From positions 173,266-237,265 of the forward strand of contig JAIVEN010000042.1 of the NCBI GenBank assembly GCA_026686845.1: 64,000 nucleotides of DNA, given 5' to 3'. Origin of the DNA: Adenanthera pavonina. Its lineage: Eukaryota > Streptophyta > Magnoliopsida > Fabales > Fabaceae. Positions 25,090 to 37,050 of the stretch are shown in pieces (within the stretch, counting starts at the first letter, position 1; every line of letters starts with the position of its first letter). The notes beneath the pieces were generated by a model. It was not told the DNA's origin. It worked only from the letters and a program-made list of their open reading frames with translations, and ran no database searches. The translations under genes and the position numbers were made by a program.

Positions 25090-25143
25090 TCTAACGGCTA
25101 GATCTTGTATCTAACGTCTAATTACACTACAAAACTATAAATA
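25090..25143 (+). promoter_or_regulatory. MSA-type motif and TATA box in the solo LTR
   Basis: TCTAACGGCTA (25090-25100) matches the MSA consensus YCYAACGGYYA at every position; a second AACGGCTA core is at 25053-25060 and an inverse CCGTT core at about 25075. TATAAATA is at 25136-25143, 35 bp downstream. Confidence 0.55.
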
Positions 25144-25660
25144 TAACATCATTTGAACTTATGGGTAACAATCTTAAGAGAGTTTATGCGAAAATGCTGC
25201 TACAACTTGTAAAATCCTTTTATCTCAGTATTGTTTGAAAAACCCACCTCAATAGAGTGAACTTTCAATGTATTATCTACTCCTCAAGAGAGTTTTCATT
25301 CTGTAAACATTTCTTTCTACATATTCTGGGTAGAATCTTAGTGTGGGGAAACACTAAGGGATTTACACATCTTGTAAGGGTGTGAGGAGAGTGGCTTCAC
25401 AAGTGCCTACTGAAACTTGTGGGAATGTACTGAGGCTTCACAGGTGCCCGAATCAAACCTGTGAGATATAGTGGAGAATCTCAAGTGGTGGCTTGGGGAC
25501 TGGATGTAGGCCAAGTGGTTAGGCTGAACCAGTATAAATCATTGTGTATTATTCTTTATCTTCTCTACTCAGCTGCTGCACACAACCACCTCTGTTTATC
25601 CCTGTTTTGCTGCACTCTTAGTGAAATTGGGTTGTGATCCAAAAGAGCGAAAATCTTGCA

Positions 25661-25689
25661 TCACCCAATTCACCCCCCCTCTTGGGTGA
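25661..25689 (+). other. LTR 3'-terminal hairpin, solo LTR version
   Basis: Perfect 8-bp stem TCACCCAA/TTGGGTGA around the loop TTCACCCCCCCTC. Loop sequence and length are identical to those at 15199-15211, but three stem pairs differ with both sides changed together. Confidence 0.8.
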
Positions 25690-26246
25690 CCAGTCAACCT
25701 AACAACTTAAGGTCTTTGATGATGGTGAAGAACCTAGTCCTGAGCCTCCTGCACCAGTTGAACCAGAAATTTCTTTTGCTCCTGTCCCACTTCGAGCTAT
25801 TCCTGTCTCTCAGATCCCTCCTCCTGCTGATTTTGTTGGCCTTTCTACTGATGCCAAAAAGGGGGAGAAGACAAAGCAAACTGGGACTAAGCAAGCTGGA
25901 AAATCTGCTGAGCCATCTGGGAAAGGGAAGATGTACAGTAAGAAGGCCAAGCCAAAGAAGAAATGATTGAAGACTTGTTTAAATCTTAGGCTTGAGTCCT
26001 CTTGTAGTGCTTTGTGTTTCTGTTTGTATTGTGGATTAGAACTTTGAATAATTTGGTTTTTGTATTGCACATTTGTTTAAATGAATGAATTTCTTGGTTG
26101 CAATATGGTATGCTTATTACTCATTAAATATCTTCACTTAATCTACTGTATATGATATCTTTATGAAATATAATGCATATATTGAGTGGGAGCTTGTGAA
26201 AGCAAACCCAAGTACTAATCCAGTTTGCAAGTTATTTTTTCATCAT

Positions 26247-26261
26247 CAAAAAGGGGGAGAA
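26247..26261 (+). promoter_or_regulatory. Polypurine tract
   Basis: AAAAAGGGGGAGAA directly before the 3' LTR, following CATCATC. This is the plus-strand primer position and a typical Sirevirus form. Confidence 0.9.
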
Positions 26262-28119
26262 TGTTGAACGAAGAGTTTTGATGATTCCAAACCAACAATC
26301 AAGAGCTTGGATTGAAGATATCAAAGGAGCTCAAAACAATTCAAGTGAAGAGATTCAGAGTAATTGCTGCTAGATCTACTGTAGGATCTTTAGCTTTAGT
26401 TATAAATGGGTAAAAGATTTTGATTTGAGGAAAAGATGTTTTTAAACCTTGATTTTATTTTAAATGTTGACTCATTTGAAAAACACCCACAAACAGACGA
26501 AGTTTGAGAAGTTTAAACTGAACTGTCATATGGGAAATTCGAACTTTGCCTTTGAAAATTCGAATTTCGAATTAAAACTGAACAAGTATGAAGAGATGTC
26601 TCTCTGTCAGACGAATTTTGGTTCTTGAAAATTCAAATTTTCATGAGTCTGAAAGAAGCCTTTTTGTGTCAGACGAACTTCAAGTCTGCAAAATTTGAAT
26701 TTCAAACAGAAAGCAATTTGTGAAAACTAAAGAAATTCGTCTGAAATAATGTTAAAGTTCATCTGAAATCAAGATGAAATTGAGTTTCAAAAATACTATC
26801 TGACAGACGAACTTTGGCTTTCCAACATTCAAATTTTCATATAAGCCTGAAAGAAGCTTCTTTGAAACAGACGAACTTTGAGTCTTCAAAATTCGAATTT
26901 CAGACAAAACACAACTTATGAAAATGGAAGAAATTTGTCTGAAACAATGTTGAAGTTCATCTGAGATCAAGAATAATTCAAGTTTCAAAACTGCTTTCTG
27001 TCAGACGAACTTTGAACATTAAAATTCGAATTTCAGAAGCCAAGGGTATGAGTCTGTTGGAATGAAATGTTGACATACGAATGACAGAGTTTTGTAACTT
27101 CGAATGTTGAATTTAGTCTGAAAAGAATCTCTCTAACAGACGAACTTCACTCTTTCAACATTCAAATTTCGAAGAAAGTGAACTACTGTGTCTCCTTGAA
27201 TGTGCTGGGAACAGACAAATTTTGGGCTTCCAAAATTCGAATTTCGAGAGCACTGCAGAAAATTGAAAACACTGTTTATACTTAACAGAAAAACTTTCTT
27301 CTTGAAAATTCGTATGTCACAACGTGAAAACATTTTACAAGTTTCAAAATTTGAATTTCACTTCATGAACAGACGAACTTCGTGCTGTAACGTTGGAAGC
27401 TTTAACTTTCGGTCCCTTCAAAATTCGTCTGTTGACCAACCAAAATTTGAATTTCAGTATGTCAGAAGCATTAAATGCGGTTGGTTAACGAATAGTTTTT
27501 CAGAATAACCGTTGGATAATTTTCCCAACGGATAAATTTTATCTCTAATGAATAGTTGGGACCTAAATCTATAAATACAACAACATTTGAAGTTGTGGGT
27601 AATGAATCAAACTTGTATATACCGAATTTCTGCCAAATCTTCTTCTCAAGAGCTTTTACCCTCTAACTTCAATATCTGTACTTTAACCTTCATATCTACT
27701 CTATTCAAGAGAGTTATATCTTTGTAAACAATCTACTCTTCATCTAGAAGATAGATTTACTTGTGAGGGAAAATCACAAGGGGATTGGGAAGCACATTGT
27801 AGAAGTGCTTAGAAAGATTGAGAAAGCTCCAGAAAACAGAGCATACTCGTTGTACTGAGGCATTAGCAAGAAGCCCATTGAATTCTTGCTGTATAGTGAA
27901 AAAATCTCAAGAGGTGTCTTGGGGACTGGACGTAGGTCAAGTGGATAGACCAAACCAGGATAAATTACTGAATGTTCTTCTCTCTATTATTATTTTTCAG
28001 TTTACTCTGTTTATACATTGCTTTATTACACTCTACTTTCTTCACCCACTTGACTTTGTGCAGAAAAATTTTAATCTTCCCAATTCACCCCCCCTCTTGG
28101 GAAGTCAGTCTTGCTAACA
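26262..28119 (+). repeat. 3' LTR of the intact Sirevirus
   Basis: 1858 bp, TGTTGAAC...TAACA, collinear with 13375-15234. Differences are mostly C/T and G/A, many at former CG sites, plus a 2-bp indel near 26643. The MSA-type motif is at 27506-27516, the TATA box at 27570-27577 and the terminal hairpin at 28076-28104. Confidence 0.95.
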
Positions 28120-28124
28120 GATCC
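28120..28124. repeat. Target site duplication, right copy (GATCC)
   Basis: Follows the terminal ...TAACA of the 3' LTR and matches 13370-13374 exactly. Confidence 0.93.
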
Positions 28125-29139
28125 AGCACCTTGGTCTCTAACAATATGCATATAATCTTAATTTGTATCTCCATATATGATCATTACATAATCATCCATT
28201 AAGATCATACTAATTTTAATTAATTATTATTCCCACAATAATGATCGACTAATGATATTCATAATAATTATTATATAATTATTCATGAATTGTATTATAA
28301 AAAAATATGCAAATAATATGATGAAGATAATAAAAAATCTTTTAACAAGAATAATATTTGCATTCAAAAGATTGACATAAACACAATCTCCAACATTCCC
28401 AGATATTCTCCACATTTTCTCGCTTTCTTGCTGCCTCCAACTCAAAAATACTCTGCGGCTTTGGAACAAAAGGAGGGTATTTATATGATAGAGTTACTAA
28501 TAACCTTCAGTTTTTTAATGAAATCTTACTAATTTTTCAAGAAATCCAACCAGCATGAAATCTAGGCGGTTTTTCATGATTTCGAGCTTCAAACTTCTTT
28601 CTTTCCATTTTCTAGCAATTTATTCGAATTTCTTCCTTCTTATTCGAATTTTTGAGCTTAAATTTTCCTTCCTCATGACTTCCCAATACTTTATTTGAAT
28701 TACACGAAGCTTTATTTAAAATTTATCCTTCACAAAGTTTCTAAAACAAGTTTAAATCATACATAATGAGGATAAATGCTAAATTCCTTTATGTAATGAT
28801 CCGAAGCATGATTTAAGGGTAAGTGAAGAATGTTACACCATTCATAAAAAAAACGTTTTATGTCATTAAAAAAATTGTTTTGTGGTCACTATGAAACGTT
28901 TTATGATGTTCACAAGTCATAATCTTTACACACAATTCATTTCAAGATGCTTGGAAATTATTTTATGCTCCAAAAATCAATTTCTCATACCTCCTACCCC
29001 AATTAAGCTCCAATTGACATGCTTAGCATAGACATTTGGCTACCTCCAACACATCACTAGGCAACAGAATTAGAGGCTTGGGGTGCTAAAAAACACAAAA
29101 TACCTTTAGACATTAAAAAAGTTTTAGAATGAAGGAATG
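28125..29139. other. AT-rich intergenic DNA, no gene seen
   Basis: No supported gene. Around 28855 and 28908 'aaacgttttatg' occurs twice within about 50 bp. The open frames here are AT-rich and without motifs. Confidence 0.5.
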
Positions 29140-30960
29140 CTTTGCTTATGTCATACCTTACTTTCTTACATTATTTCCTATGTATGATAGCATATATGAT
29201 GCTAAATGAGCTAATTTAGAAGCTTAAATCATTAGAAGATTGAATGAGAAAAATTCAATTTTTCAATATACTATTCATTTGGTAATTTGATTTTCCCGGC
29301 TAAACTTTGAAAAATCATAACTAAATCTAGGAAAATCGTATGAGGATGATTCAAGTCTCTAAAAATAGCTAAAAATATTTCATACATGGGAAAAATATAT
29401 AAATGGTACTTAATTAAGCTAATTCATTCATAAAATTCATTGAATTATACTATTCATTTGGTCAAAACTACTTTTCTAGATTTTCTGAGCCATCTTCAAA
29501 AAATTCATAACAATTCGTATACTTATTCAAATCAAGTGGTCTTTACCTCTTTGGAAAGATCTCTATGTCTACTTTCCAAGAATATATAACACTTATATAG
29601 AAAACTGAATTTCGAATGAACAAAAACTTTATAACTGATTAGTGCGCACAATGGACAGATTTACATACCAATTTCCAAAAACTAAATACATAACCTACTT
29701 ACATGATTCAAACTTTTTCAAAATATATTCTTAACATCACAATAACTCTAAAGGAACATTATAGCAGTAAAACACAGCTTCATAAAAATACATATGATTT
29801 CATATATAATTATAAGAAAACAAGTAACCAAGGTGGCTATAAATCTAATCATCATTAATCTTCTCCTTGCTTCTTGTCTTCTTGGAGGTCTTGCCATCAC
29901 TTGAACCTATCATGTTAGTGCTTGGGGGTGAGATTTGAAAAAATCTCAGTAGCTAGTTTATCTCTTGCAAATATATCATTCAAGTTTCACAAACATTTCA
30001 CATATAAACACATAAATCATTAAAATACTATATTGTCAAGTAAAAATTTTGACATAATTTTCCCTTAGAAAATGGACATCCTGGGGAATAAAACCCCTCA
30101 TTTTACAGCCAAAACCAGTCACAAAACAACACAAATACAATATGGCAACAAGTTATAATCATGGAAATAACAAAGAATAACATATTGCAATAAAATAAAC
30201 CCAGCTACCTTTTATGTTTTCCTTTACTTTTGCACTTGGAACCAAAACTTCCACTAGTTTTCTTGAACTCCCACAAGTCCTAAAACATCATTCAATATCA
30301 ACTTAATCAACTAGAAACAAGGGTTGCCTTGCAAAGTCTCACTAAAACCCTAAAAATCCAAATTCTTTATCTCTTGGTTTTCCTTGAATCCAATACTTGT
30401 TTTTAGCTAATTTGGACCCAAGGAATCCATTTTTAACATCAAAACAATGAAAATCCAACTCTTTCCCATCATACTAAGCTCACCAAAATCTGACTTATTG
30501 GAAGAGAAATTGGTTTTTCTCAAAACTTGCTTAAATCATACTGTACTTAATTCCTTTTGCAAAATCTCATACCAAATTATGATTTTATGACTTTAAAACA
30601 ACTCCCCATACTCAAACAAGCTTAGACCGAAATTTTACAGAGATGAGAAAGAAAATATTTCATGGAAACTTAAGCCAAACAACCAAGAAAAGATATTAGA
30701 ACATTTGTAAGTCATAAGAGAAATACTTACAAATTTTCTTAGATTTTCCTCCAAATTTTTTCCTATTTCTTCTTCCTCCCTCACGTGGCTGGCCTTCCTT
30801 TCTTCAATTTGCAGACTTCTCTTCCTTTTTTCCTTCCTATATGGTCGGCTAAGACATGGGAAAGGAGGGAGTATACATAAATTTTTCTTACCAATGAAAA
30901 TTTACCACTTAATGTTCTTGATTTTTCTTGAAATTTCATGAAAATAATAAACTAAGGCTA
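29140..30960. repeat. Dispersed repeat family, copy B
   Basis: Collinear with 3265-5830 (landmarks listed there), uninterrupted by the hAT element found in copy A. It includes 'gggggtgagatttgaaaaaatctcagtagct' near 29925, a small fold-back with GAGATTT/AAATCTC arms. No ORF of note; class not established. Confidence 0.55.
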
Positions 30961-31606
30961 TTTTGTCATGTGCAGCTTGTGGAGCACGAAATAGGGAGTA
31001 TTTTGGTCCAAAAATTTCAGGCATTTACTTATCCAGATATATCCTGAACCGGTCTAGACAATTAAAGGTACATTAGCAGTATATTTTATTATTATTGGGA
31101 TACTAATTATAATTATATTGAGATATAAAATTATCATAATAGACTTATCCCAATTGGTCCAAATATAAAATCTACACATTTTTCTTGAATGAATACTGTC
31201 TCTTCATGCAGTTCAGACTGGCCTTTATCGGGTAAGACATTAATATTAAATCCTAATTACCCAATAAATATTATTTTGATCTTAATAAATTTCATACTAT
31301 ATTCAATTGGTCTTAACTTAATGAGAGCTTCATTTTGACTATAATTTTTTATATTTATAAAAATACCCTTAACCCAGGATATATTTATAATTTTAAAAAC
31401 TTTCGTTCTTCTCATTCCTCTTCTTTTTTTTTCTTTTTTTTAGGAGTAAAATGGTCATTTTTTCATCTTTCTTTCTAATCCAGATAATTGACCTCTTTAT
31501 CTTATATCATGCAAAATGACATATATCCGTTTTTATAAATTCCTTATAAATTTTAAAATATTGAAACTTAAAATTTCATAATATTATATTACGAACTGAC
31601 ATTAAC
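30961..31606. other. AT-rich intergenic DNA upstream of the LINE
   Basis: No supported gene. A T-rich stretch with TTCTTTTTTTTTC-type text lies at 31395-31445. The LINE 5' end could lie in the last part of this stretch, but no target duplication matching the 3' end was found. Confidence 0.45.
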
Positions 31607-33108
31607 TTGAAGGAAAAAGAAAGTACGCCGTCGCATCCAGATGATAACTTCTTGACCAAGAATAAGAAAATACGCGAGGATGCTACAATGGATACCGAGA
31701 ATCCCTTCTCCGAAGAAAATCTGAGTAGTATTTTGGCAAAGGAGCATCCCATGGCCATGGATGCAGTGTATGTCCCCGAAACATAGGAAGCGGCTAATGA
31801 GCTGTTGAAGGTTGACAACGTTTTTGCTCAGCGAGCTCCTACCTTTGAGGAGAAGCTCATAAGTAAGGTAATGAATTTGTGGAGGAGGAAGAGGAAGTCA
31901 CCCGTGATGTCACTATTGGTTCAGATGGGATTATTCCTTCTATCCCTTTCTCTAAGCGCATGATCCAAATACTTAATAAGAATATGCGTTTCACAGTTGT
32001 TGTGAAACTTTTTGGGATGGCAAATTAGTTATGGAACCTTGCGTGAAAGATTGATGAATTTGTGGAAACCCTCTGGCCTGATGCAACTTATTGATTTGGA
32101 AGCTAATTGCTTCATAGTTAAATTCAAAGATGACTTGGACTACCAAGCTACTTTGATCAATGGTCCGTGGGTCATCTTAAGCCATTATCTCACAGTACAA
32201 CCATGGATACTAACGTTTTCTCCTTAAAATCATGCCATCAATGAGGTGATGGGATGGGTGCATCTCCCTCGCTTATCAGCACGTTACTATTAGAAAAGTG
32301 TGATTCGAGCAATTGGCCATTTACTGGGCGATGTAGTTCGCGTGGATTACAATACGGATTCCAGTGATCGGGGGAAGTTTGTGAGAATGGCGGTTATGAT
32401 TGATATGTCCAAACCTTTGATTTCTAAGATCAAGGTTGATGGGTTCACGATATTTGTTGAGAATGGCGGTTATAATCTACTATCATTGTGAATGTTATAG
32501 TCACCTTCAGGAAATTTGTTCCAAAAATATGGCCGAAAAAAATACGGAATCATCTACTCCAATGAAAAGAGACACTACCTCGGCACCACCTACAATGCAA
32601 GCTCTTCTACCAGTGTGTAAGGAAACATAGTCATATGGCAAGTGGATGCATGCACCAAGAGGAGGAAGTCGGTTTGAGAAAGCTGCAAAATAGGTTATTA
32701 TTGATGAGCCTTAAAAAAACGTCAATAGAGGTTCTCGTTTCACACTGCTAGTAAATTCGGATGACCCTAGTGGTGAAGTCATCGTATAGCAAAGAGAGTC
32801 TGTGCAAAATGGCAGAACAAATTTCGGCGACACCAGTGGAATTGATTTTGCTTCAAAAAGATGCAATAAAGGTACAAAGCAAGCTATCAATGGGCAAGAC
32901 AAAAAGGCTGCACCTTTGCAGGTGCCAAAGGATAAAACAACGAAGGGGAAGGCTAGGGATTCTATTTTTGACTCCAAGGCTTTTATTTTACACAAGGGAG
33001 CCACAACACTAGATGTTGAGAGACATAGTGTGGCAATTATCCCTTTTAATGGATCTCAAGAGCATAACATTTATGAGTTGGGCTTCAATAAAAATCTCAC
33101 ATCTTAGC
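31607..33108 (+). pseudogene. LINE ORF1 remnant (DUF4283-type)
   Basis: Acidic N-terminal stretch ('NPFSEENLSSILAKEHPM', about 31690-31755), then from about 32005 a DUF4283-like domain ('GTLRERLMNLWKPSG', 'INGPWVILSHYLTVQPW'), then 'GKFVRMAVMIDMSKPL' (about 32370-32415). The zinc knuckle that normally follows in plant L1 ORF1 proteins is not recognisable. In-frame stops include TAG near 31783, TAA at 32225 and TAG near 32291; the C-terminal part (32802-33107) is in another frame. ORF1 proteins of this class bind the LINE RNA. Confidence 0.8.
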
Positions 33109-33264
33109 CCATTATAAAAAATAAATTCTTTCCACAAAAGCCTCCAGACACAAATAAACTTGGAGGAGTTAGAATAGTTAATGGGCTAAAAATTAAAAAT
33201 CTTAGGTCTAGAAGTAAGGACCTTACTGCTGGACCTTCAAAGGCAATGTCCAAGGCAATTAATA

Positions 33265-33319
33265 AAGCTTTAAGGGACCTTCATCAAAAAAAAAAAAAAG
33301 AAGCTTTAAGGGACCTTCA
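33265..33319 (+). repeat. Poly(A)-only insertion flanked by a 19-bp direct repeat
   Basis: AAGCTTTAAGGGACCTTCA occurs at 33265-33283 and again at 33301-33319, separated by 17 bases that are TC plus an A-run ending in G. This has the form of a LINE-type target duplication around nothing but a poly(A) tail. It lies between the ORF1 and ORF2 remnants of the host LINE. Confidence 0.75.
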
Positions 33320-33413
33320 CTTACACTATGACACTACTGATGGTATTGAGTCTCTTGATGATGAAGATATCGTTCATTGCTCTGATACGAAGCTCTGATT
33401 TATTTTCTAGTTT

Positions 33414-36400
33414 ATGTCAATCCTTGTTTGGAACTGCCAAGGAGCGGTAGTAAATAGGTTTCACACGACTCTTAAATCCTTTATCCAAGGTTACAAGCCT
33501 AAGATTATTGTGCTTGTTGAACCTAGGATTTCTGGGATTCAAGCAGATAAAGTGATCAAGAAGATTTGGTTTCCACACTCTCATTGGGTTGAGGTAAATG
33601 GATATTCAGGAGGTATATGGTTTCTGTAGTCCTATGATGTTCATGTTAATCATCGCCAATTTATTCATACATATATTAATTGGATTCCTTTAAAGAAGCA
33701 ATTTCTATTCTCGGCATTTATGGTAATCCCAATCCATCAATACGATCTACACTTGGGAGAGAGCTTTCTGAAATTATGCAATGAGATTAGAGACCATGGG
33801 TTTTATCTGGGGACTTTAATGCAACACTAGCTTTGGATGATAGAAGAGGTGGAGTATGTCATTTCTCACCTGGTTGCTCTCTTTTGCAGGCATTTGTTAA
33901 AAAAAAAAAACTTTATTGACCTGGGGTTTGTGGGTCCTAAATTTACTTGGGAGAGAGGTTCCCTTATGGTGCGATTAGACAAAGCTTTGGCCAATAACTC
34001 ATGGGTTAATTTGCCCAAAATTAACTCAGACCATAGGCCTCTCCTTTTGCGTTTGAGACATGGGCCTGATCAAGATAATATTATGAAGCCACTTAGGCTC
34101 ATTGCTTCTTGGGCTTGCCACAAGGATTTCAAACGCTTGGTGTAGAATACTTGGGAGCCTTGTAATAGTTTAATATTTAATATTCAGAATTTCATGCTCA
34201 AAGCGCAGTAATGGAAAACCAAAAATTTTTGGTAATATCAGTAAACGCAAAAAACAACTCCGTTCTCGTATCAATGGAGTTCAGAGTCTTCTCGAAAATC
34301 ATCCTATCTCACCGTTTTTGGTGGATTTGGAGCAATCTCTTATTGCAGACTATGAGGAATCCTGTTTACAAGAAGAACTTTTGTGGAAGCAGACGTCATG
34401 AAACAATTGGTTGCGTTTAGGAGATAGGAATACAGCTTTCTTCCATACTAGTGCTATCATTCATAGGCGGAGGAACTCTATTTCTTCTCTTAAGAAAGAT
34501 GATGGCTCTTGGGAATATGATGAGTAGAATCTTCGACTTATGGCCAGAGAGTTCTTTGTTAATCTCTACTTGCTAGATAGCACCAATTATTCACCTTATA
34601 ATATAAGTGGTATGTTTCCTTGCCTTTCTAATACTATGTTGCGCTTTCTTGATATGGATGTTTTGCTTGAAGAAATTCACCATGCTCTGAATGAAATGAA
34701 ACCATTGAAATCCCTTGGTATTGATGGGCTCCCAGTTTTCTTCTACCAACATTATGGGATATTGTTGGTCCCTCCCTTTTCAATTGGATCCATGATTTGT
34801 TTAATGGTGGTACTCTGGATCTTGAGTTTAATCACACCCTGATTGCACTAATTCCTAAAGGTGATGTGCCTCATTCTCTCAAGGAGTTTAGACCAATAAG
34901 TTTGTGCAACATCACTTATAAGCTTGTCACAAAAGTGATTGCAAATCACCTCACAGAAGTTTTGCCTAAATTAATTATTCCTTTCTAGTGTAGTTTTATA
35001 AAGGGGAGGAATATCATAGACAATATCATTATCTCCCAAGAGATAATTCACTCAATGCACAACACTAAAGGGCAATTGGGATGGATGGCTATTAAGGTAG
35101 ATTTGGAGAAAGCTTTTGATCGCTTAAGATGGGATTTCATTGAAGATAACCTATCAGATGCTGGAATCCCTAGATAACTTGTCAAGTTGATTATGCAGTG
35201 CCTTACATCCTCTTCTATGCAGGTATTATGAAATGAAAAACTTACAGACTTATTTAGCCCAATGAGAGGTATTAGACAGGGTAATCCTCCATCACCCTAT
35301 ATCTTTGTTCTTTGCATGGAAAGACTGTCTCAAGCAATTTTAGCAATGGTTTAAAATGGTAATTGGTATGCTATAAAATTAGGAAGACGAGGTCTTGCTC
35401 TATCACACCTCTTTTTTGTAGACGACTTAATTCTTTTTGGTACTACCACCCCAGAATAAGTGGCTACCATTAATTGTGTTTTAATTGAGTTTTGCAGTGC
35501 ATTTGGACATCGGGTAGATGCTGCTAAGACTAAGATCTTTTTCTCTAGAAATGTAAAGAAGGAAGATGCTTCTGCAATCTCTAATTGCTTTGATTTTACC
35601 CACACCGAGCACCTTGGAATGTATTTAGGCGTGCCTCTCTTACAGGGAAGGGTGACAAAAGAAACTTATAACTACATAATTGAAAAAATTCAGAAGAAAC
35701 TAGCTGGATGGAAGGCAAATTGTCTCTCTCTTGTAAGTTGTATCACTCTTGCTAAGTCTGTTCCTTCTTCAATTCCATTCTACACTATGCAGAGCATGTG
35801 GCTTCCTTTTAACTGTCGTCAAAAAGTAGAGCAACTCATTAGAGATTTTGTCTGGGGTTCAACCAATGCAAAGAGGAAGACTAGTCTTCTTAGTTGGGAC
35901 AAGATATGTCAACCTTTGTGTAATGGGGGCTACGGAATCAAGAATTTAGAAGGCCAAAACCATGCGTTCCTTGCAAAGATAGCTTACAAGTTGATTGCCA
36001 ATCAGGATCTCTTGTGGGTTCAAGTCTTGCTGAGCAAATACAGATGGTACGACCTATATCCAGGTACTTTCTAGACCAATACTGCTTCTCATATATGGCG
36101 TAGTATAGCAAAAGTTTGGGAGGAAACTTGGCTTAGAGTTAGTTGGAAACCTGGAAATGGGAGGCATATTAGATTCTGGGTTGATAATTGGTGTAGTGAT
36201 TTGGGCCCTCTGATACACCTTGCTTTCAGAGACATTCAAAATTCTGAACTGAATAAAACCTTGGCTGATTATTATGATGCATCTGGTGATTGGAAGTGGG
36301 AAGAATTTCACTTCTTGCTGCCTCTAGACATCCTTGCACACATTACAAAAATTAAATTAAACATTAATACTGAGGAACAGGACTCTTGTTATTGGAATCA

Positions 36401-36845
36401 TACTAAATCTGGCTCCTTCACTATTGCTTCAACTTACCATGCTAGACAAGAGGACAATTGGCATGAGCCAAGTTCAAAGTGGCTCTCAATTTGGAAATGG
36501 CCACGAGTACAAAGAATAAGAACTTTCCTTTGGCTTGTAGCTAGATCTAGATTGCTGACAAACACAGAAAGATATAAAAGACATATGACTCAGCAGGCGG
36601 GATGTGATCTTTGTAGTGCAAACATTATGGACTTGGACCATGTGTTAAGAAGATGTTCTTTTGCAAGTACTGTTTGGAACTTCCTTGTCCCAGATCCGCA
36701 ATTTCAGGCTTTTATGAAGAAGCCCTTTTAAGATTGGTTATTTGATATTCTCCATGCTAAGCTAAATGACGTTTCTTGGATAATTGCATTTGGCATCACT
36801 TGCTGGTTTCTATGGCAAGTAAGAAATAGAAGGCTGTTTGCATAA
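33414..36845 (+). pseudogene. LINE ORF2 remnant: endonuclease, reverse transcriptase, zf-RVT
   Basis: Starts ATG 33414 with MSILVWNCQGA, the classic plant L1 endonuclease start. A TAG near 33627 is the first of several stops. 'DLGFVGPKFTWERG' and 'SDHRPLLLRL' (about 33918-34060) are endonuclease motifs. RT: 'LIALIPKGD..HSLKEFRPISL' (about 34836-34905), 'IKVDLEKAFDRLRWDFI' (35092-35142), 'GIRQGNPPSPYIF', and the catalytic box FFVDDLILFG (about 35410-35440), where FADD is usual. A zf-RVT-like domain follows (about 36400-36720), and the frame ends near 36845. Frameshifts cluster between 34145 and 34800. The gene is inactive. Confidence 0.88.
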
Positions 36846-37050
36846 GACAATGACACACCAGCATGAATTATCATTCAAATTAGATCCATGGTTCAACATA
36901 CGCTTAAATCCATGAGCTTCATTGACTATTTTTTATTCTTTTTGCTTCTCGTTTGTTTTGATTGTATAGCTCTCTCTCTTTTTTGATTGCTCCCCTGTAC
37001 ATATTGCTGATTTTCAATTGAAATTGATCCACTTTTCCATTAAAAAAAAC

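Larger units (their letters stand above)
23163..25704 (+). mobile_element. Nested solo LTR of a related Sirevirus family
   Basis: 2542 bp, beginning TGTAAGG and ending CCTAACA, with flanks ACTTG (23158-23162) and ACTTA (25705-25709), a 5-bp duplication with one mismatch. There is no internal coding region, so it most likely arose by LTR-LTR recombination. The block 24520-25080 closely matches 14080-14640 of the host element's LTR, while the outer parts differ. TATAAATA lies at 25136-25143 and a terminal hairpin at 25661-25689. The insertion lies inside the 3' ORF and puts a stop codon two codons after the junction. Confidence 0.92.
21227..25966 (+). pseudogene. Extra 3' ORF of the Sirevirus ('env-like' position), split by a nested solo LTR
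   Basis: The start is ATG at 21227. The first segment is open to a stop created by the insertion (TAA 23165-23167). After the solo LTR the same frame resumes near 25709 and ends at TGA 25964-25966. Features: a very basic, Lys/Ser-rich N-terminus (about 1-60); a folded-looking middle (about 95-395) rich in aromatic and hydrophobic residues ('NSWYASLKY', 'ILHYIVSRIIFNKGG', 'LPYAAIISRILQYARI') that I associate with the 'putative plant transposon protein' family found in Sirevirus 3' ORFs; then Pro/Ser-rich linkers, a helical stretch, and a Lys-rich tail. I see no signal peptide or clear membrane segment, so an envelope role is not supported. The function of this family is unknown. Confidence 0.85.
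13375..28119 (+). mobile_element. Intact-ended Sirevirus-like Copia LTR retrotransposon
   Basis: A 14,745-bp element flanked by a perfect 5-bp duplication GATCC (13370-13374 and 28120-28124). Order: 5' LTR, initiator-Met tRNA type primer site, gag, pol (protease, integrase, reverse transcriptase, RNase H, the Copia order), a non-coding stretch, an extra 3' ORF, polypurine tract, 3' LTR. A related solo LTR (23163-25704) is nested in the extra ORF; without it the element is about 12.2 kb. Long LTRs, a long gag with two CCHC knuckles and an extra ORF after pol point to the Sirevirus (SIRE/Maximus) lineage. The LTRs differ at roughly 34 positions by my hand count (about 1.8%), so the insertion is fairly recent. 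Confidence 0.95.
31607..37050 (+). mobile_element. Decayed plant L1-type LINE
   Basis: About 5.4 kb with the plant L1 order: an ORF1 nucleic-acid-binding protein, ORF2 with an apurinic-type endonuclease, reverse transcriptase and a C-terminal zf-RVT domain, then a short 3' UTR and an A-rich tail (37043-37050). Both ORFs have several stops and frameshifts, so it is immobile by itself. Target duplications were not found and the 5' end is approximate. Confidence 0.88.

Noticed and set aside
25656..25970. Separate 104-residue gene at 25656-25970
   Set aside because: The true coding frame here is the other one, the C-terminal end of the Sirevirus 3' ORF interrupted by the solo LTR.
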